A stretch of DNA of 64,000 bases from Senegalimassilia sp003474385 (GCF_003474385.1 NZ_QUCY01000008.1:1-64000), one strand, 5' to 3'; shown: positions 46,272 to 55,535, counted from the stretch's first letter. Notes: generated by a model from the letters alone, not told the origin. Numbers and translations: made by a program.

Positions 46272-46646
46272 CTACACTTCGGCGATCACCTCGACTTCGA
46301 CTAGGGCGCCCTTGGGGAGTTTGGCCACGCCCACGGCGGAGCGGGCCGGGCGGGCATCGCCGAAGGACTTGGCGTACTCGGCGTTGAACGCGGCGAAGTC
46401 GTCGATGTCGTCCAGGAAACACGTGGCCTTCAGCACGTGGTCGAAGTCGGTGCCCGCCTCGGCCAGGATGGCGGCCACGTTCTTCATGACCTGCGCCGTC
46501 TGCTCCTCGATGGTGGTGCCGACAAGCTCGCCGGTCTCCGGGGACAGCGCGATCTGGCCGCTGGCGAACAGCAGGTTGCCGCACACGCGGCCCTGCACGT
46601 AGGGGCCGATGGCCGCGGGGGCGTTCGGGGTGGCGATGACCTTCAT
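46272..46646 (-). CDS. ridA: RidA-family reactive imine deaminase
   Basis: A 124-residue YjgF/RidA protein that hydrolyses reactive enamine/imine products of PLP enzymes such as threonine dehydratase. NAPAAIGPYVQG, LLFASGQIALSPETG, and the Arg-containing ARSAVGVAKLPKGALVEVEVIA are typical. AAAGGA lies 9 nt before the ATG. It faces away from the threonine dehydratase gene 286 nt away, a meaningful functional pairing. Confidence 0.93.
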   Translation of the reverse strand: MKVIATPNAPAAIGPYVQGRVCGNLLFASGQIALSPETGELVGTTIEEQTAQVMKNVAAILAEAGTDFDHVLKATCFLDDIDDFAAFNAEYAKSFGDARPARSAVGVAKLPKGALVEVEVIAEV

Positions 46647-46932
46647 GATGGTCGTCCTTTCCGGGGCTTTGCGCCCCAACATGCGCGCTTATGCGCGCGG
46701 AACGGCAGCGCTTTGCACGCTTCGCCCCGAGCTGCCACATGGGCTGCACGGGGACGTAGCGCCAACCGTCCGGAAACCGGACAGCATCTTCGCACCCTTC
46801 CCAAGCCTTAAACCTAGGCAAAGCATCGAATTTTGTCGCGCTGATATGGAACCTCCCCATTGTAGCGCTCGCACGGCTATGATGTTCACCGACACTAAAC
46901 CGCCGCGAACCGAAAACAAAAGGGGTGAAACT

Positions 46933-48144
46933 ATGCTGACGTTGGACGCATTCGAAGAAGCCGCAGCCAAAGTCAAGGAAGTTACACAGGAGACGAAGCT
47001 TATTGAAAGCCCCTACTTCAGCGAGATTTCTCGCAACCGCGTGTTCTTCAAGCCCGAGAACATGCAGCGCACCGGTGCCTACAAGGTGCGCGGCGCCTAC
47101 TATAAGATCAGCACGCTGACCGACGAGGAACGTGCGCACGGTCTGATCACCGCTTCCGCCGGCAACCACGCGCAGGGCGTCGCCTACGCCGCGCAGCATT
47201 ACGGCGTCAAGGCCACCATCGTCATGCCCACCACCACCCCGCTCATCAAGGTCGAGCGCACCAAGGCCCTGGGCGCCGACGTGGTGCTGGCCGGCAACGT
47301 CTACGACGAGGCCTACGAACACGCGCTCAAGCTTGCCGAGGAGAACAGCTACACGTTCATCCACCCCTTCAACGACCTGGGCGTCGCCACGGGCCAGGGC
47401 ACCATCGCCATGGAGATCGTGCAGGAGCTGCCGCTGGTCGATTACATCCTGGTGCCCATCGGCGGCGGCGGGCTTGCCACGGGCGTCTCCACGCTGGCCA
47501 AGCTGCTCAATCCCCACATCAAGGTCATCGGCGTGGAGCCCTCCGGCGCCGCATGCATGAAGGCCTCCCTTGAGGCGGGCCACGTGGTGAAGCTGCCGCG
47601 CGCCAACACCATCGCCGACGGCACCGCGGTGCTCGAGCCCGGCGACAAGATCTTCCCCTACATCCAAGAGAACCTCGACGGCATCATCACCGTCGATGAC
47701 GACGAGCTGATCGCGTCGTTCCTGGATATGGTCGAGAACCACAAGATGGTCGTGGAGAACTCCGGCCTGCTCACCGTGGCCGCCCTTCGCCACCTGGACT
47801 TCCAGGGCAAGAAGGTCGTCTCCATCCTCTCCGGCGGCAACATGGACGTCATCACCATGTCCTCGGTGGTGCAGCACGGCCTGATCCAGCGCGACCGCAT
47901 CTTCACCGTGTCGGTGCTTCTGCCCGACCGCCCCGGCGAGCTGGTGCGCGTGGCGCAGGTCATCGCCGACAACAAGGGCAACGTCATCCGCCTGGATCAC
48001 AACCAGTTCGTCACCACGAACCGCCAAGCCGCCGTGGAGCTGCGCGTCACCATCGAGGCGTTCGGCACCGACCACAAGCAGCAGATCGTCAAGGCGCTCG
48101 AAGGCGAAGGCTTCCGCCCGAAGCTCATCAACGCGCATCTGTAA
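46933..48144 (+). CDS. ilvA: Threonine ammonia-lyase with ACT domain
   Basis: A 403-residue PLP enzyme converting threonine to 2-oxobutyrate. The PLP Lys is in RTGAYKVRGAYYKI, and the phosphate loop is in IGGGGLATG. A single C-terminal ACT domain (from about 325, VSVLLPDRPGELVRVAQVI) makes it the short TdcB/IlvA2 type with possible amino-acid regulation. AGGGGTG lies 6 nt before the ATG. RidA, which removes its reactive product, is divergently encoded. Catabolic or biosynthetic use cannot be decided here. Confidence 0.92.
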   Translation: MLTLDAFEEAAAKVKEVTQETKLIESPYFSEISRNRVFFKPENMQRTGAYKVRGAYYKISTLTDEERAHGLITASAGNHAQGVAYAAQHYGVKATIVMPTTTPLIKVERTKALGADVVLAGNVYDEAYEHALKLAEENSYTFIHPFNDLGVATGQGTIAMEIVQELPLVDYILVPIGGGGLATGVSTLAKLLNPHIKVIGVEPSGAACMKASLEAGHVVKLPRANTIADGTAVLEPGDKIFPYIQENLDGIITVDDDELIASFLDMVENHKMVVENSGLLTVAALRHLDFQGKKVVSILSGGNMDVITMSSVVQHGLIQRDRIFTVSVLLPDRPGELVRVAQVIADNKGNVIRLDHNQFVTTNRQAAVELRVTIEAFGTDHKQQIVKALEGEGFRPKLINAHL

Positions 48145-48338
48145 GGCAAACCCGGAGAGGGAATGAAGCTGCCGCATAAAACCCCTCGCCCTACAACCGC
48201 ATACGCAAGTCGCACAACGCGCAGGCCCCTGACCGGTTTCTTTCGGGATTCGATTGGCTGGGGGTTTGCGCGTTTTCCCGTTTTGCACAGGGAAAACGCC
48301 GACGGGCTTCTCGAAGGGGCCTAGGAAGAAAGAACAGC

Positions 48339-49253
48339 ATGGAAACCGCACTCATCAAAGTATTCGCCTTCGTCTGCATCATCATCGCAGGCTACTGGAT
48401 GGGCCACGCCGGCAAGCTCGGCAACATGCCCGGCGAGTTCGTGTCGAAGATCGTGTTCACGTTCACGCTGCCTTGCGCGGTGCTGCACGCGTTCGGCGCT
48501 GCCGACTTCTCGCCGGAGATGCTGCTGCTCGTGCCCCTCGGCTTCGCCTTCGCCTTCGGCGCATACCTGGTCACCTTCGCCATCACCCCGCGCGCCAAGC
48601 GCAGCGAACGCGCGTTTTACCTGCTCAACGCCTGTGGTTTTAACCTGGGATGCTTCGCGCTGCCGTTCGTGCAGGCCATCTTCTCGCCCACTATGGCCGT
48701 GGCCACCTGCCTCTACGACGCCGGCAACGCGTTCATGATGGCCGGCGGCTCCTATGCGCTCACCGGCCTGATCGCCGGAGGCTCGCGCATCGAGCATCCG
48801 GTGCGATTCGTCGCCAAGCGCCTGTTCTCCAGCCTGCCCTTCGACACGTACCTGCTGATCATCGTGCTGTCGGTGGCGGGAGTGCGCCTGCCCTCCGAGC
48901 TGGTGGCCTTCACCGAGCCCATCGCCAATGCCAACTCGTTTCTGGCGATGTTCATGCTGGGGCTCATGATGAGCTTCTCGGTCTCGCGCGAACGCATGGC
49001 GAAGGTGGCCCGCCTGGTAGGTTTGCGCGCAGCGTTCAGCGTGGTGCTGACCTGCATCGTTTGGCTAGCACTTCCGATCGACGACGTTATGCGCGCCCTG
49101 CTCACGCTGCTGGTATGGAGCCCGGCAAGCGCGCTTGCGCCTATGTATACCCAGATGTCGGGCGGCGACGGCGGCCTGGCCGGCTTCGCGAACGCCCTCA
49201 CCATCATCCTTGGCGTGATCGCCGCCACCCTCATCGCGCTGACGCTGGTGTAG
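48339..49253 (+). CDS. AEC (auxin efflux carrier) family transporter
   Basis: A 304-residue inner-membrane carrier with about ten helices in two repeats. YWMGHAGKLG, FTFTLPCAVLHAF and CGFNLGCFALPFVQAIF followed by DAGNAFM are typical of bacterial AEC proteins, several of which move malate or other organic acids. A perfect 10-bp GCGTTTTCCC/GGGAAAACGC hairpin lies between it and ilvA (48270-48299). Substrate unknown. Confidence 0.87.
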   Translation: METALIKVFAFVCIIIAGYWMGHAGKLGNMPGEFVSKIVFTFTLPCAVLHAFGAADFSPEMLLLVPLGFAFAFGAYLVTFAITPRAKRSERAFYLLNACGFNLGCFALPFVQAIFSPTMAVATCLYDAGNAFMMAGGSYALTGLIAGGSRIEHPVRFVAKRLFSSLPFDTYLLIIVLSVAGVRLPSELVAFTEPIANANSFLAMFMLGLMMSFSVSRERMAKVARLVGLRAAFSVVLTCIVWLALPIDDVMRALLTLLVWSPASALAPMYTQMSGGDGGLAGFANALTIILGVIAATLIALTLV

Positions 49254-49432
49254 CGGGTTGCGTGCGGGGGAGGCACCGGTCCGCCCGCCGGCGCCTTGCG
49301 GACCGGCGCCGCTTCCCCGCCGTGCCCGCCTTCGGCGAAAAATCTTTTGCGAAGATTCCCCAAACATGTTGACTGCGGTTTACTTATGCTTACTATGTTA
49401 GCCACGGATTACATGAATGGGAAGGAGCCGCT

Positions 49433-50140
49433 ATGATCATAGGCGCATCAGGTGCAAGGCCGAGCCGCACCGCCGATCTTGAGCGCAAGCTGGTGCACCA
49501 CTGCTCCCCTGCGCTTGCCGGGCTGAAGCCGGCGAACATGTTCGTATACCGCAAAGGCGCCGACGCCGGCGAAAACCCCGACGGAAGCGCCGCGCTCAGC
49601 GCCCTCGACTCAACCAAATTCGCCCATGATCTGGGCATCTGCCGCAAAAAACTCGAGCCGTGCGGAGTGCGTATCGAGATATTGGCACGGCGAAAGACCG
49701 GTTTGTTGTTGTACGTGTACCGTCCAACCATGCTGAGGGAATACCTTGCGCAGCCCGAGGTGTTCCGCTATCTGCAAGACGAGGGCTACGACCCCTCCGA
49801 CCTTTCCGCCTGCATCGCCAAGCTGCACCGCCGCATCTGCGGAACCGACCTGGCCGCCACGCTTTCCGGCAGCTGTGCGTTCCCGCACGAGATCGGGTTC
49901 TTCCTGGGCTACCCCTTCGACGACGTGGTGGGCTTCATCGAGAACAAGGGCGAGAACAGCCTGTGCAGCGGCTGCTGGAAGGTGTACAGCCGCGCCCGCG
50001 ATGCGCAGGCGTGCTTCTGCTGCTACAAAACCTGCACCGCCGCCTACGAGGACCTGTTCGACGAAGGCGTGCCCATCGACTGCCTTGCCTCCATCGACGA
50101 GAACTTCCCCGCTCAGGAGGCGTTCGCGGCAGCGGTGTAA
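49433..50140 (+). CDS. DUF3793 family protein
   Basis: A 235-residue protein with the DUF3793 core: an early HCSPALAGLKPANMF, then AFPHEIGFFLGYPFDDVVGFI and GCWKVYSR. Several Cys (SGCWKVY, ACFCCYKTC) suggest a metal or redox role. DUF3793 genes often precede flavodoxins in anaerobic Firmicutes and Coriobacteria, and one follows here. AAGGAG lies 6 nt before the ATG. Function unknown, perhaps in iron or haem handling. Confidence 0.85.
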   Translation: MIIGASGARPSRTADLERKLVHHCSPALAGLKPANMFVYRKGADAGENPDGSAALSALDSTKFAHDLGICRKKLEPCGVRIEILARRKTGLLLYVYRPTMLREYLAQPEVFRYLQDEGYDPSDLSACIAKLHRRICGTDLAATLSGSCAFPHEIGFFLGYPFDDVVGFIENKGENSLCSGCWKVYSRARDAQACFCCYKTCTAAYEDLFDEGVPIDCLASIDENFPAQEAFAAAV

Positions 50141-50314
50141 CCTGCGCCCGTAGACGCGAAAGGCTCGCAAACGCGCAAACGCCGCAAGCATGGAACGCCG
50201 GCGCCGGAACGCACCCTTGCCGCATTCGCGCCGAACGGTCGACGCGCTCGCCCGAAGCGCCTCGACCGTTCGGCACAAGACCGACGCTTCCCTTGCAAAC
50301 GAAAGGATATGCAG

Positions 50315-50734
50315 ATGAGCAAAGTAGCAGTGGTGTACTGGAGCGGCACGGGCAACACCGAGGCCATGGCAGATCTGGTGGCGCAGGGCGTGCGCGCGGC
50401 GGGCGGTACCGCCGACCTGGTGCAATGCAACGATTTCAGCGCTGACCGCATCGGTGACTTCGACGCGTTCGCCTTCGGCTGCCCGGCCATGGGCGACGAG
50501 GAGCTTGAGGACACCGAGTTCTTGCCCATGTACGACGAGGTCGAACCCGCGCTGTCCGGCCAGAAGGTGGCCCTCTTCGGCTCCTACGATTGGAACGACG
50601 GCGAATGGATGGAGCTGTGGGAGCAGCGCGCCGACGAGGCCGGCCTGAACGTGGTTGACAGCGTCATCGCCAAGGATTACCCCGACGATGACGCCGCCGC
50701 CGAGTGCATGCGCCTAGGCGCGTTGCTGGCATAA
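50315..50734 (+). CDS. Flavodoxin
   Basis: A 139-residue short-chain flavodoxin carrying FMN electrons. The phosphate loop WSGTGNTEAMA, CPAMGDEELED and LFGSYDWNDGEWM are the three flavin-contact regions. ATG at 50315 is preferred, 8 nt after AAAGG; another in-frame ATG at 50309 is too close to the ribosome site. It follows the DUF3793 gene. Confidence 0.94.
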   Translation: MSKVAVVYWSGTGNTEAMADLVAQGVRAAGGTADLVQCNDFSADRIGDFDAFAFGCPAMGDEELEDTEFLPMYDEVEPALSGQKVALFGSYDWNDGEWMELWEQRADEAGLNVVDSVIAKDYPDDDAAAECMRLGALLA

Positions 50735-50776
50735 CGCGGCTTACGATCCCCGGCGGTTCGCGAAACCTCCGATCCG

Positions 50777-50962
50777 CTACTCAGAAGGCTTCCCGCGGGA
50801 AGCCTTCTTCGCGTTTCCGCCCCCGCAGCATGAGCAGGAGGCCTTCTTCGTGCGTTTCCTCCCACAGCACGAGCCATCACCGGAGAACGTGCGAACGGCC
50901 CTTCTAGCCGCGAACACGGCGGCAACGGCGATGACGATGCAGATGATCACGGTCGCGACCAT
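50777..50962 (-). CDS. FeoB-associated Cys-rich membrane protein-like
   Basis: A 61-residue protein: one N-terminal membrane helix (VATVIICIVIAVAAVFAA), then a basic, Cys-rich tail (GSCCGRK, SCSCCGGG). This matches the small FeoB-associated Cys-rich proteins that often accompany ferrous iron transport, but no feo genes are in this window. The start at 50962 follows AAAGGTGGG. Its 3' end overlaps the palindrome at 50783-50808. Confidence 0.75.
   Translation of the reverse strand: MVATVIICIVIAVAAVFAARRAVRTFSGDGSCCGRKRTKKASCSCCGGGNAKKASRGKPSE
50783..50808 (+). terminator. Terminator of the flavodoxin gene
   Basis: A perfect 26-bp palindrome centred on CCCGCGGG, followed by TCGCGTTT, about 50 nt after flavodoxin. 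It also lies within the last codons of the opposing Cys-rich gene. Confidence 0.65.
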
Positions 50963-51137
50963 GGTCCCACCTTTCTTAGCTTTAGTTAACAGTACAAGGC
51001 GATTGTAGCACTTGTATACCCCCATGGGGCATATTCGGAGCGGTATTTCCCATTTATTCGCTAGGCTTATCGGCAGCATGAAAAACCAGGTATCTGAATT
51101 TCGAAATACCCCGCAGACGGAATCTCCTATATTCCTA

Positions 51138-51166
51138 TTGACCCGCTTCCTTTGCTTCGGTATAAC
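51138..51166 (+). promoter_or_regulatory. Promoter of metY
   Basis: TTGACC (51138-51143), a 17-bp spacer and TATAAC (51161-51166). The leader would be about 60 nt, too short for a SAM-I riboswitch. An imperfect GGTAT...ATACC inverted repeat at 51089-51110 could be an operator. Confidence 0.8.
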
Positions 51167-51231
51167 TACGAACCGTCATCAAGTTATATGAGAACAAGAA
51201 AGCCATAGTAATCGATTGAGGAGATAACCAG

Positions 51232-52527
51232 ATGTCTGAGCAACAGAAGTACGCATTCGAAACCCTGCAAGTGCACGCCGGCCAGGAGCAGCCCGATCCG
51301 GCAACCGATGCCCGTGCCGTGCCGATCTACCTGACCTCGTCCTATGTGTTCAAGGATGCCGCCACCGCCGCCGGCCGTTTCGGCCTGACCGAGCCCGGCA
51401 ACATCTACAGCCGCCTGACCAACCCCACGGTCAGCACCTTCGAGGAACGCGTTGCCGCACTCGAGGGCGGCGTGGGTTCCCTGGGCGTGGCGACCGGTTC
51501 CGCCGCCATCACCATCGCCGTGCAGAACATCGCCACCGCCGGCGACCACATCGTGTCCTCCACCAACCTGTACGGCGGAACGCTGAACCTGTTCGAGCAC
51601 ACGCTGGCCGAGCAGGGACTTTCCACCACGTTCGTCAACCCGGCCGACCTGGACTCCGTCGAGGCCGCCATCCAGGACAACACCAAGCTGCTGTACGCCG
51701 AGACGCTGGGCAACCCCAACTCCGACGTGCTCGACCTTAAGGCCTGGGCAGACATCGCGCACCGCCACAACGTGCCGCTGATCGTGGACGCCACCTTCTC
51801 CACGCCTTACCTGCTGCGCCCCATCGAGCACGGCGCCGACGTGGTCGTTCACTCCGCCACCAAGTTCATCGGCGGCCACGGCACGGCCATGGGCGGCGTG
51901 ATCACCGATGCCGGCACGTTCGACTGGGCTGCGAACGCCGATAAGTTCCCCGGCGTGGCAAAGCCCAACCCCAGCTACCACGGCGTGGTGTTCACCGAGG
52001 CTGCAGGCCCCGCAGCCTACATCACGAAGGCCCGCGCCACGCTGCTGCGCGACCAGGGCGCCACGCTCTCCCCGTTCAACGCATGGTTGCTGCTGCTTGG
52101 CCTGGAGACGCTGTCCCTGCGCGTCGACCGTCACGTGGAGAATGCGCTGAAGGTGGTGGAGTTCCTGAACAACCATCCGCAGGTTGCTTCCGTGAACCAT
52201 CCGGCGCTGGCGACCGGCCGCGCCAAGGAGCTCTACGATGAGTACTACCCGAACGGCGCCGGCTCCATCTTCACCTTCGACGTGAAGGGCACCGCCGACG
52301 ACGCGCGCAAGTTCACCGAGTCCTTGAGCCTGTTCAGCCTGCTGGCGAACGTTGCCGACGTGAAGTCGCTGGTCATCCATCCGGCATCCACCACGCACTC
52401 CCAGCTGACCGAGGACGAGCTGCTGGCCGCAGGCATCAAGCCCACCACCGTGCGCCTGTCCATCGGCACCGAGAACATCGACGACATCATCGCCGACCTG
52501 GCCGCAGGCTTCGAAGCCATCAAGTAG
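51232..52527 (+). CDS. metY: O-acetylhomoserine aminocarboxypropyltransferase (MetY type)
   Basis: A 431-residue Cys/Met-metabolism PLP enzyme joining O-acetylhomoserine with sulfide to give homocysteine. FETLQVHAGQEQPDPAT at the start, YSRLTNPT, the PLP Lys in VVHSATKFIGGHG, and VRLSIGTENIDDIIADL at the end fit the long MetY group (about 430 residues) rather than MetB/MetC. GAGGAG lies 8 nt before the ATG. It has its own promoter. Confidence 0.92.
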   Translation: MSEQQKYAFETLQVHAGQEQPDPATDARAVPIYLTSSYVFKDAATAAGRFGLTEPGNIYSRLTNPTVSTFEERVAALEGGVGSLGVATGSAAITIAVQNIATAGDHIVSSTNLYGGTLNLFEHTLAEQGLSTTFVNPADLDSVEAAIQDNTKLLYAETLGNPNSDVLDLKAWADIAHRHNVPLIVDATFSTPYLLRPIEHGADVVVHSATKFIGGHGTAMGGVITDAGTFDWAANADKFPGVAKPNPSYHGVVFTEAAGPAAYITKARATLLRDQGATLSPFNAWLLLLGLETLSLRVDRHVENALKVVEFLNNHPQVASVNHPALATGRAKELYDEYYPNGAGSIFTFDVKGTADDARKFTESLSLFSLLANVADVKSLVIHPASTTHSQLTEDELLAAGIKPTTVRLSIGTENIDDIIADLAAGFEAIK

Positions 52528-52811
52528 CCCGTCAGCGACCGAACGCCCATGGCGGGACGACGCTACCAGCCCCTATCTCCCCAGCTAGAAGCGGAAGCCC
52601 CGCCAGGCGGCAACCCTCCAAACGCTATGGCGCTTCCGTTTCCCCAGCGGAGCGCGCCATAGCCGCGATCGGGGGTAGCTTCGCGAGATGCCCCCGATCG
52701 GAACAATCCCTTGCCAGGATTCCCTTTCGCCAGGATTCCCCGGTAACAAAGGAAGGCCCGCTCAAACGAGCGGGCCTTCGTGATAAGGCGGAATCATGTA
52801 ACGAGAAGCGA
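52528..52811. other. Intergenic hairpin-rich region after metY
   Basis: Three hairpins and no gene: CTATGGCGC/GCGCCATAG (52625-52662), CGATCGGGGG/CCCCCGATCG (52666-52700), and the 12-bp stem at 52752-52779. The last is the best terminator candidate. Confidence 0.55.
52752..52779 (-). terminator. Terminator of the four-helix membrane protein gene
   Basis: GAAGGCCCGCTC/GAGCGGGCCTTC with loop aaac, followed on the minus strand by CTTTGTT. Confidence 0.7.
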
Positions 52812-53279
52812 TTATCCGCGCGAAGCCGCATCGGGAACCAGCGGGCACGGGGCGGGACGATTGCCGCGACGCGCGAAGCGAACGAGAAAGCTTGCACCGG
52901 AAAGAGCCAATGCAATGCCCAGGCCCGTATAGAAGAACGCGATGAACCACACAGGGACCAGGCCGAACGCGCGAAGAGAGATACCTCCGGTCATCATGAT
53001 GGCCATCATGACATAACCCGGTACATCGAAGAAATGCCAGATGCCTATGCGCTCGGCCTCGTAACCGGCGATGCGGATAGCATGCTTGCCCACCATCTTC
53101 GAGAAAACCTTGACGTGGAACAGCGTGAACACCACAACGGCGCCGATGACGAGCAGCCACCAGATTCCCTGATCCATCTGAGCGAACGACCGGATGCCCA
53201 GCCAGGCGATGTTCCCACCGGCGATAAGCCAAACGATGCCGGCGACTAAAAGCAACGTACGCTTCGAAACCTTCAGCAT
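52812..53279 (-). CDS. Four-helix integral membrane protein of unknown function
   Basis: A 155-residue protein with four hydrophobic helices (for example LLLVAGIVWLIAGGNIAWLG and WLLVIGAVVVFTLFHVKVF) and a short basic tail RFARRGNRPAPC. I do not recognise the family. GAGGGG precedes the ATG at 53279. Upstream lies an unusual triple CGATAT repeat that may be its control site. Confidence 0.7.
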   Translation of the reverse strand: MLKVSKRTLLLVAGIVWLIAGGNIAWLGIRSFAQMDQGIWWLLVIGAVVVFTLFHVKVFSKMVGKHAIRIAGYEAERIGIWHFFDVPGYVMMAIMMTGGISLRAFGLVPVWFIAFFYTGLGIALALSGASFLVRFARRGNRPAPCPLVPDAASRG

Positions 53280-53320
53280 ATCCGCCCCCCTCTGAAACGA
53301 AACGAACGGTATCGGCAAAC

Positions 53321-53338
53321 CGATATCGATATCGATAT
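53321..53338. promoter_or_regulatory. Triple CGATAT repeat, possible operator
   Basis: Three tandem CGATAT units followed by TTAATATC, in a small AT-rich island about 45 nt upstream of the four-helix protein gene. It is self-complementary and could bind a dimeric regulator. TTGATA on the minus strand lies further upstream. Confidence 0.4.
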
Positions 53339-53367
53339 TTAATATCAATAACTGTATCAACCCGCCG

Positions 53368-53889
53368 CTAAAGAATCCAGAGACCCACAAAACCTGCAAG
53401 CATACCCAACAAAGCCCCCACCACGACATCGCAAGGGAAATGCACGCCCGACACCACGCGGATGACCGCCAGCAACACCCCGGCAGCCATCATGACCGGC
53501 CCCGCCCATGCAAGCGGGCAGCAGGCGCAAAACGTCATGGCAATGACGAAGATGCTGAACGCGTGCCGGCTAGGGAACGAATTGCCGCGCGTATCCTTCG
53601 GGATGACGGGAGCGGCGTCGAACACCTCATACGGACGTGGCGCGTTGATGACCTTGCGCAGCACGGTGACCAGCACGAACGAGATACCCGGTACCAGCGC
53701 GGCGCGGAGCAGCATGCCCGCCGCACCGGCTGCACCGGTTGCCGCCGCATACGCCAGCCACGCAAGCAGGCACGGATACGCCACGTACACGGCGTCGGTG
53801 ATGACCTTGTTCGCCAGCGACACGCCACGCGTCAGCACAGGACGCGCCCGCAAGGCATCGGTCATAGATATGTACGTGGTTTTTTGCAT
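53368..53889 (-). CDS. PAP2-family membrane phosphatase
   Basis: A 173-residue membrane protein with the three-part PAP2 acid phosphatase signature: KVINAPRP, PSRHAFS and SGVHFPCDVVVG. Such enzymes dephosphorylate undecaprenyl pyrophosphate or other lipid phosphates on the outer face. There is no ribosome site before the ATG at 53889, and TACAAT (53896-53901 on the minus strand) ends 6 nt before it, which fits a leaderless transcript. Confidence 0.85.
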   Translation of the reverse strand: MQKTTYISMTDALRARPVLTRGVSLANKVITDAVYVAYPCLLAWLAYAAATGAAGAAGMLLRAALVPGISFVLVTVLRKVINAPRPYEVFDAAPVIPKDTRGNSFPSRHAFSIFVIAMTFCACCPLAWAGPVMMAAGVLLAVIRVVSGVHFPCDVVVGALLGMLAGFVGLWIL

Positions 53890-53895
53890 GCCAGC

Positions 53896-53901
53896 ATTGT
53901 A
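53896..53901 (-). promoter_or_regulatory. Candidate -10 element for a leaderless start
   Basis: TACAAT on the minus strand, 6 nt before the PAP2 ATG, so transcription would begin at or very near the start codon. There is no clear -35. Confidence 0.4.
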
Positions 53902-54035
53902 TCCGATAGACAAATCGCACGCACTCGCGCACGTTTATAATCGGCTGATGACCTGGTGTGATGCAACGTTTTCCCAGGTCAACGCACGCATATGGTTCCT
54001 GCCAAAAAACACGCAAATGTATGTGATCCCGCATG

Positions 54036-54069
54036 AAAAACGCCCGCAGACGGCGATGTCTGCGGGCGT
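54036..54069 (-). terminator. Terminator of the queuosine operon
   Basis: ACGCCCGCAGAC/GTCTGCGGGCGT (12 bp, 6-nt loop) just beyond queF, followed on the minus strand by TTTTT. Confidence 0.9.
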
Positions 54070-54078
54070 CAAGCGCTG

Positions 54079-54582
54079 CTAGCGGTTGTTCACGGCCTCG
54101 GGATGCAGGTCGTGGTTTGCCAGGCGATCCCAGGCAACCTGCTCCCAGCGTGTGCCGGGCTTGCCGTAGTTGCAGTACGGATCGATGGAGATGCCGCCAC
54201 GCGGCAGGAACTTGCCCCATACCTCGATGTACTTCGGGTCCATCAACGTGATGAGGTCCTTCATGATCACGTTGACGCAATCCTCATGGAAGTCACCATG
54301 GTTACGGAAGCTGAACAGGTACAGCTTCAGGCTTTTGCTCTCCACCATGCGCACGTCGGGCACGTAGGAGATGTAGATAGTGGCGAAGTCGGGCTGGCCG
54401 GTGATCGGGCACAACGCCGTGAACTCCGGGCAGTTGAACTTCACGAAGTAGTCGTTGCCGGCGTGCTTGTTGTCGAACGTCTCAAGCACGCCGGAATCGT
54501 AGGTTTGCGGATATTGCACGCCCTGGTTGCCCAGGAGCGACAGGTCGTCGGTACCGGCGCGCATAGGTTTCTCGTTGGTCAT
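54079..54582 (-). CDS. queF: NADPH-dependent preQ1 synthase QueF
   Basis: A 167-residue nitrile reductase converting preQ0 to preQ1 for queuosine tRNA modification. The active-site Cys58 is in FTALCPITGQPDFATI, and FRNHGDFHEDC holds the His-Glu substrate contacts. It is the short, single-domain type. AAGGAG lies 5 nt before the ATG. Last gene of queDECF, 111 nt after queC. Confidence 0.96.
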   Translation of the reverse strand: MTNEKPMRAGTDDLSLLGNQGVQYPQTYDSGVLETFDNKHAGNDYFVKFNCPEFTALCPITGQPDFATIYISYVPDVRMVESKSLKLYLFSFRNHGDFHEDCVNVIMKDLITLMDPKYIEVWGKFLPRGGISIDPYCNYGKPGTRWEQVAWDRLANHDLHPEAVNNR

Positions 54583-54693
54583 AGGTTCTCCTTAGGAAGC
54601 GCGGCCGGAAGGGCCGCGAGGGTTGTAAGGGTTCGGGACTGCTGGGTAAACGGCCGCTGCGCAGCGGAAGGCGACCCTTCTAGCGGCAGCCTC

Positions 54694-55533
54694 CTACCCT
54701 TGGGCATCCAGCTTGTCGAGCAGCGGGTCGCGCATGCCGTTGGCCTCAAAAGCGCGGTTGCGGTCGATGCACGTGCCGCATTTGCCGCACGGGCGCTCGC
54801 CGCCCTCGTAGCAGCTCCACGTAAGCTCGTAGGGAACGTCCAGCTCAAGACCGCATTTCACGATATCGGCCTTCGACCAGGACACGAAGGGCGCTTCCAT
54901 GTGCAGCTGGCCCGCCGTGCCCTGCGTGATGGCAAGGTTCATGGCGTTCACGAACTCGATGGAGCAATCGGGATAGGCGTCGCCGGCCCAATCGTCATGA
55001 TGCGCGCCGTAGAACAGCACGCTCGCGCCCAGCGACAGCGCCATGGACGCAGCGCTCGAGAGGAATAGTCCGTTGCGGAACGGCACGTACGTGCTGACCG
55101 GAGAGCCGTCCGCCTCGTCGATCTGATCGGCGTAGCTTTCCTCGGGAACGTCTTGCGAGGAGTGCTCGAGCAGGCTGCAGTCGCTGTCGGCAAAGATGGC
55201 GGAAAGATCGAGGAAGCGCTGCTCAACGCCGTAATGCGCGGCGACGGCCTTCGCGCTCTCGATTTCCTTCTCGTGACGCTGGCCGTAGGAGATGCTCAGG
55301 GCGAACACGTTCTCCGCGCCGAAGCGCTTGACCGCCAAGGCCAGAAGCGTGCTGGAATCCACGCCACCGCTGCTGAGCACGAGCGCCTTTTGCGGGTTCT
55401 CGCCGCACACCTTGCCGTTCTCGTCGCGCGATGCCGGGTCCTCGCCCAGCGTCCCGTGCACGCGCAGGTTCTCACACGCGTTGGCGGCCGCAGCCGCGAA
55501 CGAGGAGAACGCCTGTCCTTCGAAAATGCCCAT
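54694..55533 (-). CDS. queC: 7-cyano-7-deazaguanine synthase QueC
   Basis: A 279-residue ATP-dependent enzyme making preQ0. The PP-loop LSSGGVDSSTLL and the zinc-binding tail CYEGGERPCGKCGTCIDR are clear. About 45 residues precede the usual start of the family (KALVLSSGG), a mildly unusual extension. The ATG at 55533 comes 2 nt after the queE stop. Confidence 0.95.
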   Translation of the reverse strand: MGIFEGQAFSSFAAAAANACENLRVHGTLGEDPASRDENGKVCGENPQKALVLSSGGVDSSTLLALAVKRFGAENVFALSISYGQRHEKEIESAKAVAAHYGVEQRFLDLSAIFADSDCSLLEHSSQDVPEESYADQIDEADGSPVSTYVPFRNGLFLSSAASMALSLGASVLFYGAHHDDWAGDAYPDCSIEFVNAMNLAITQGTAGQLHMEAPFVSWSKADIVKCGLELDVPYELTWSCYEGGERPCGKCGTCIDRNRAFEANGMRDPLLDKLDAQG

Positions 55534-55535
55534 CC

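Noticed and set aside
51089..51231. SAM riboswitch or T-box before metY
   Set aside because: The likely transcript leader is only about 60 nt, and no SAM-I/T-box conserved blocks were seen.
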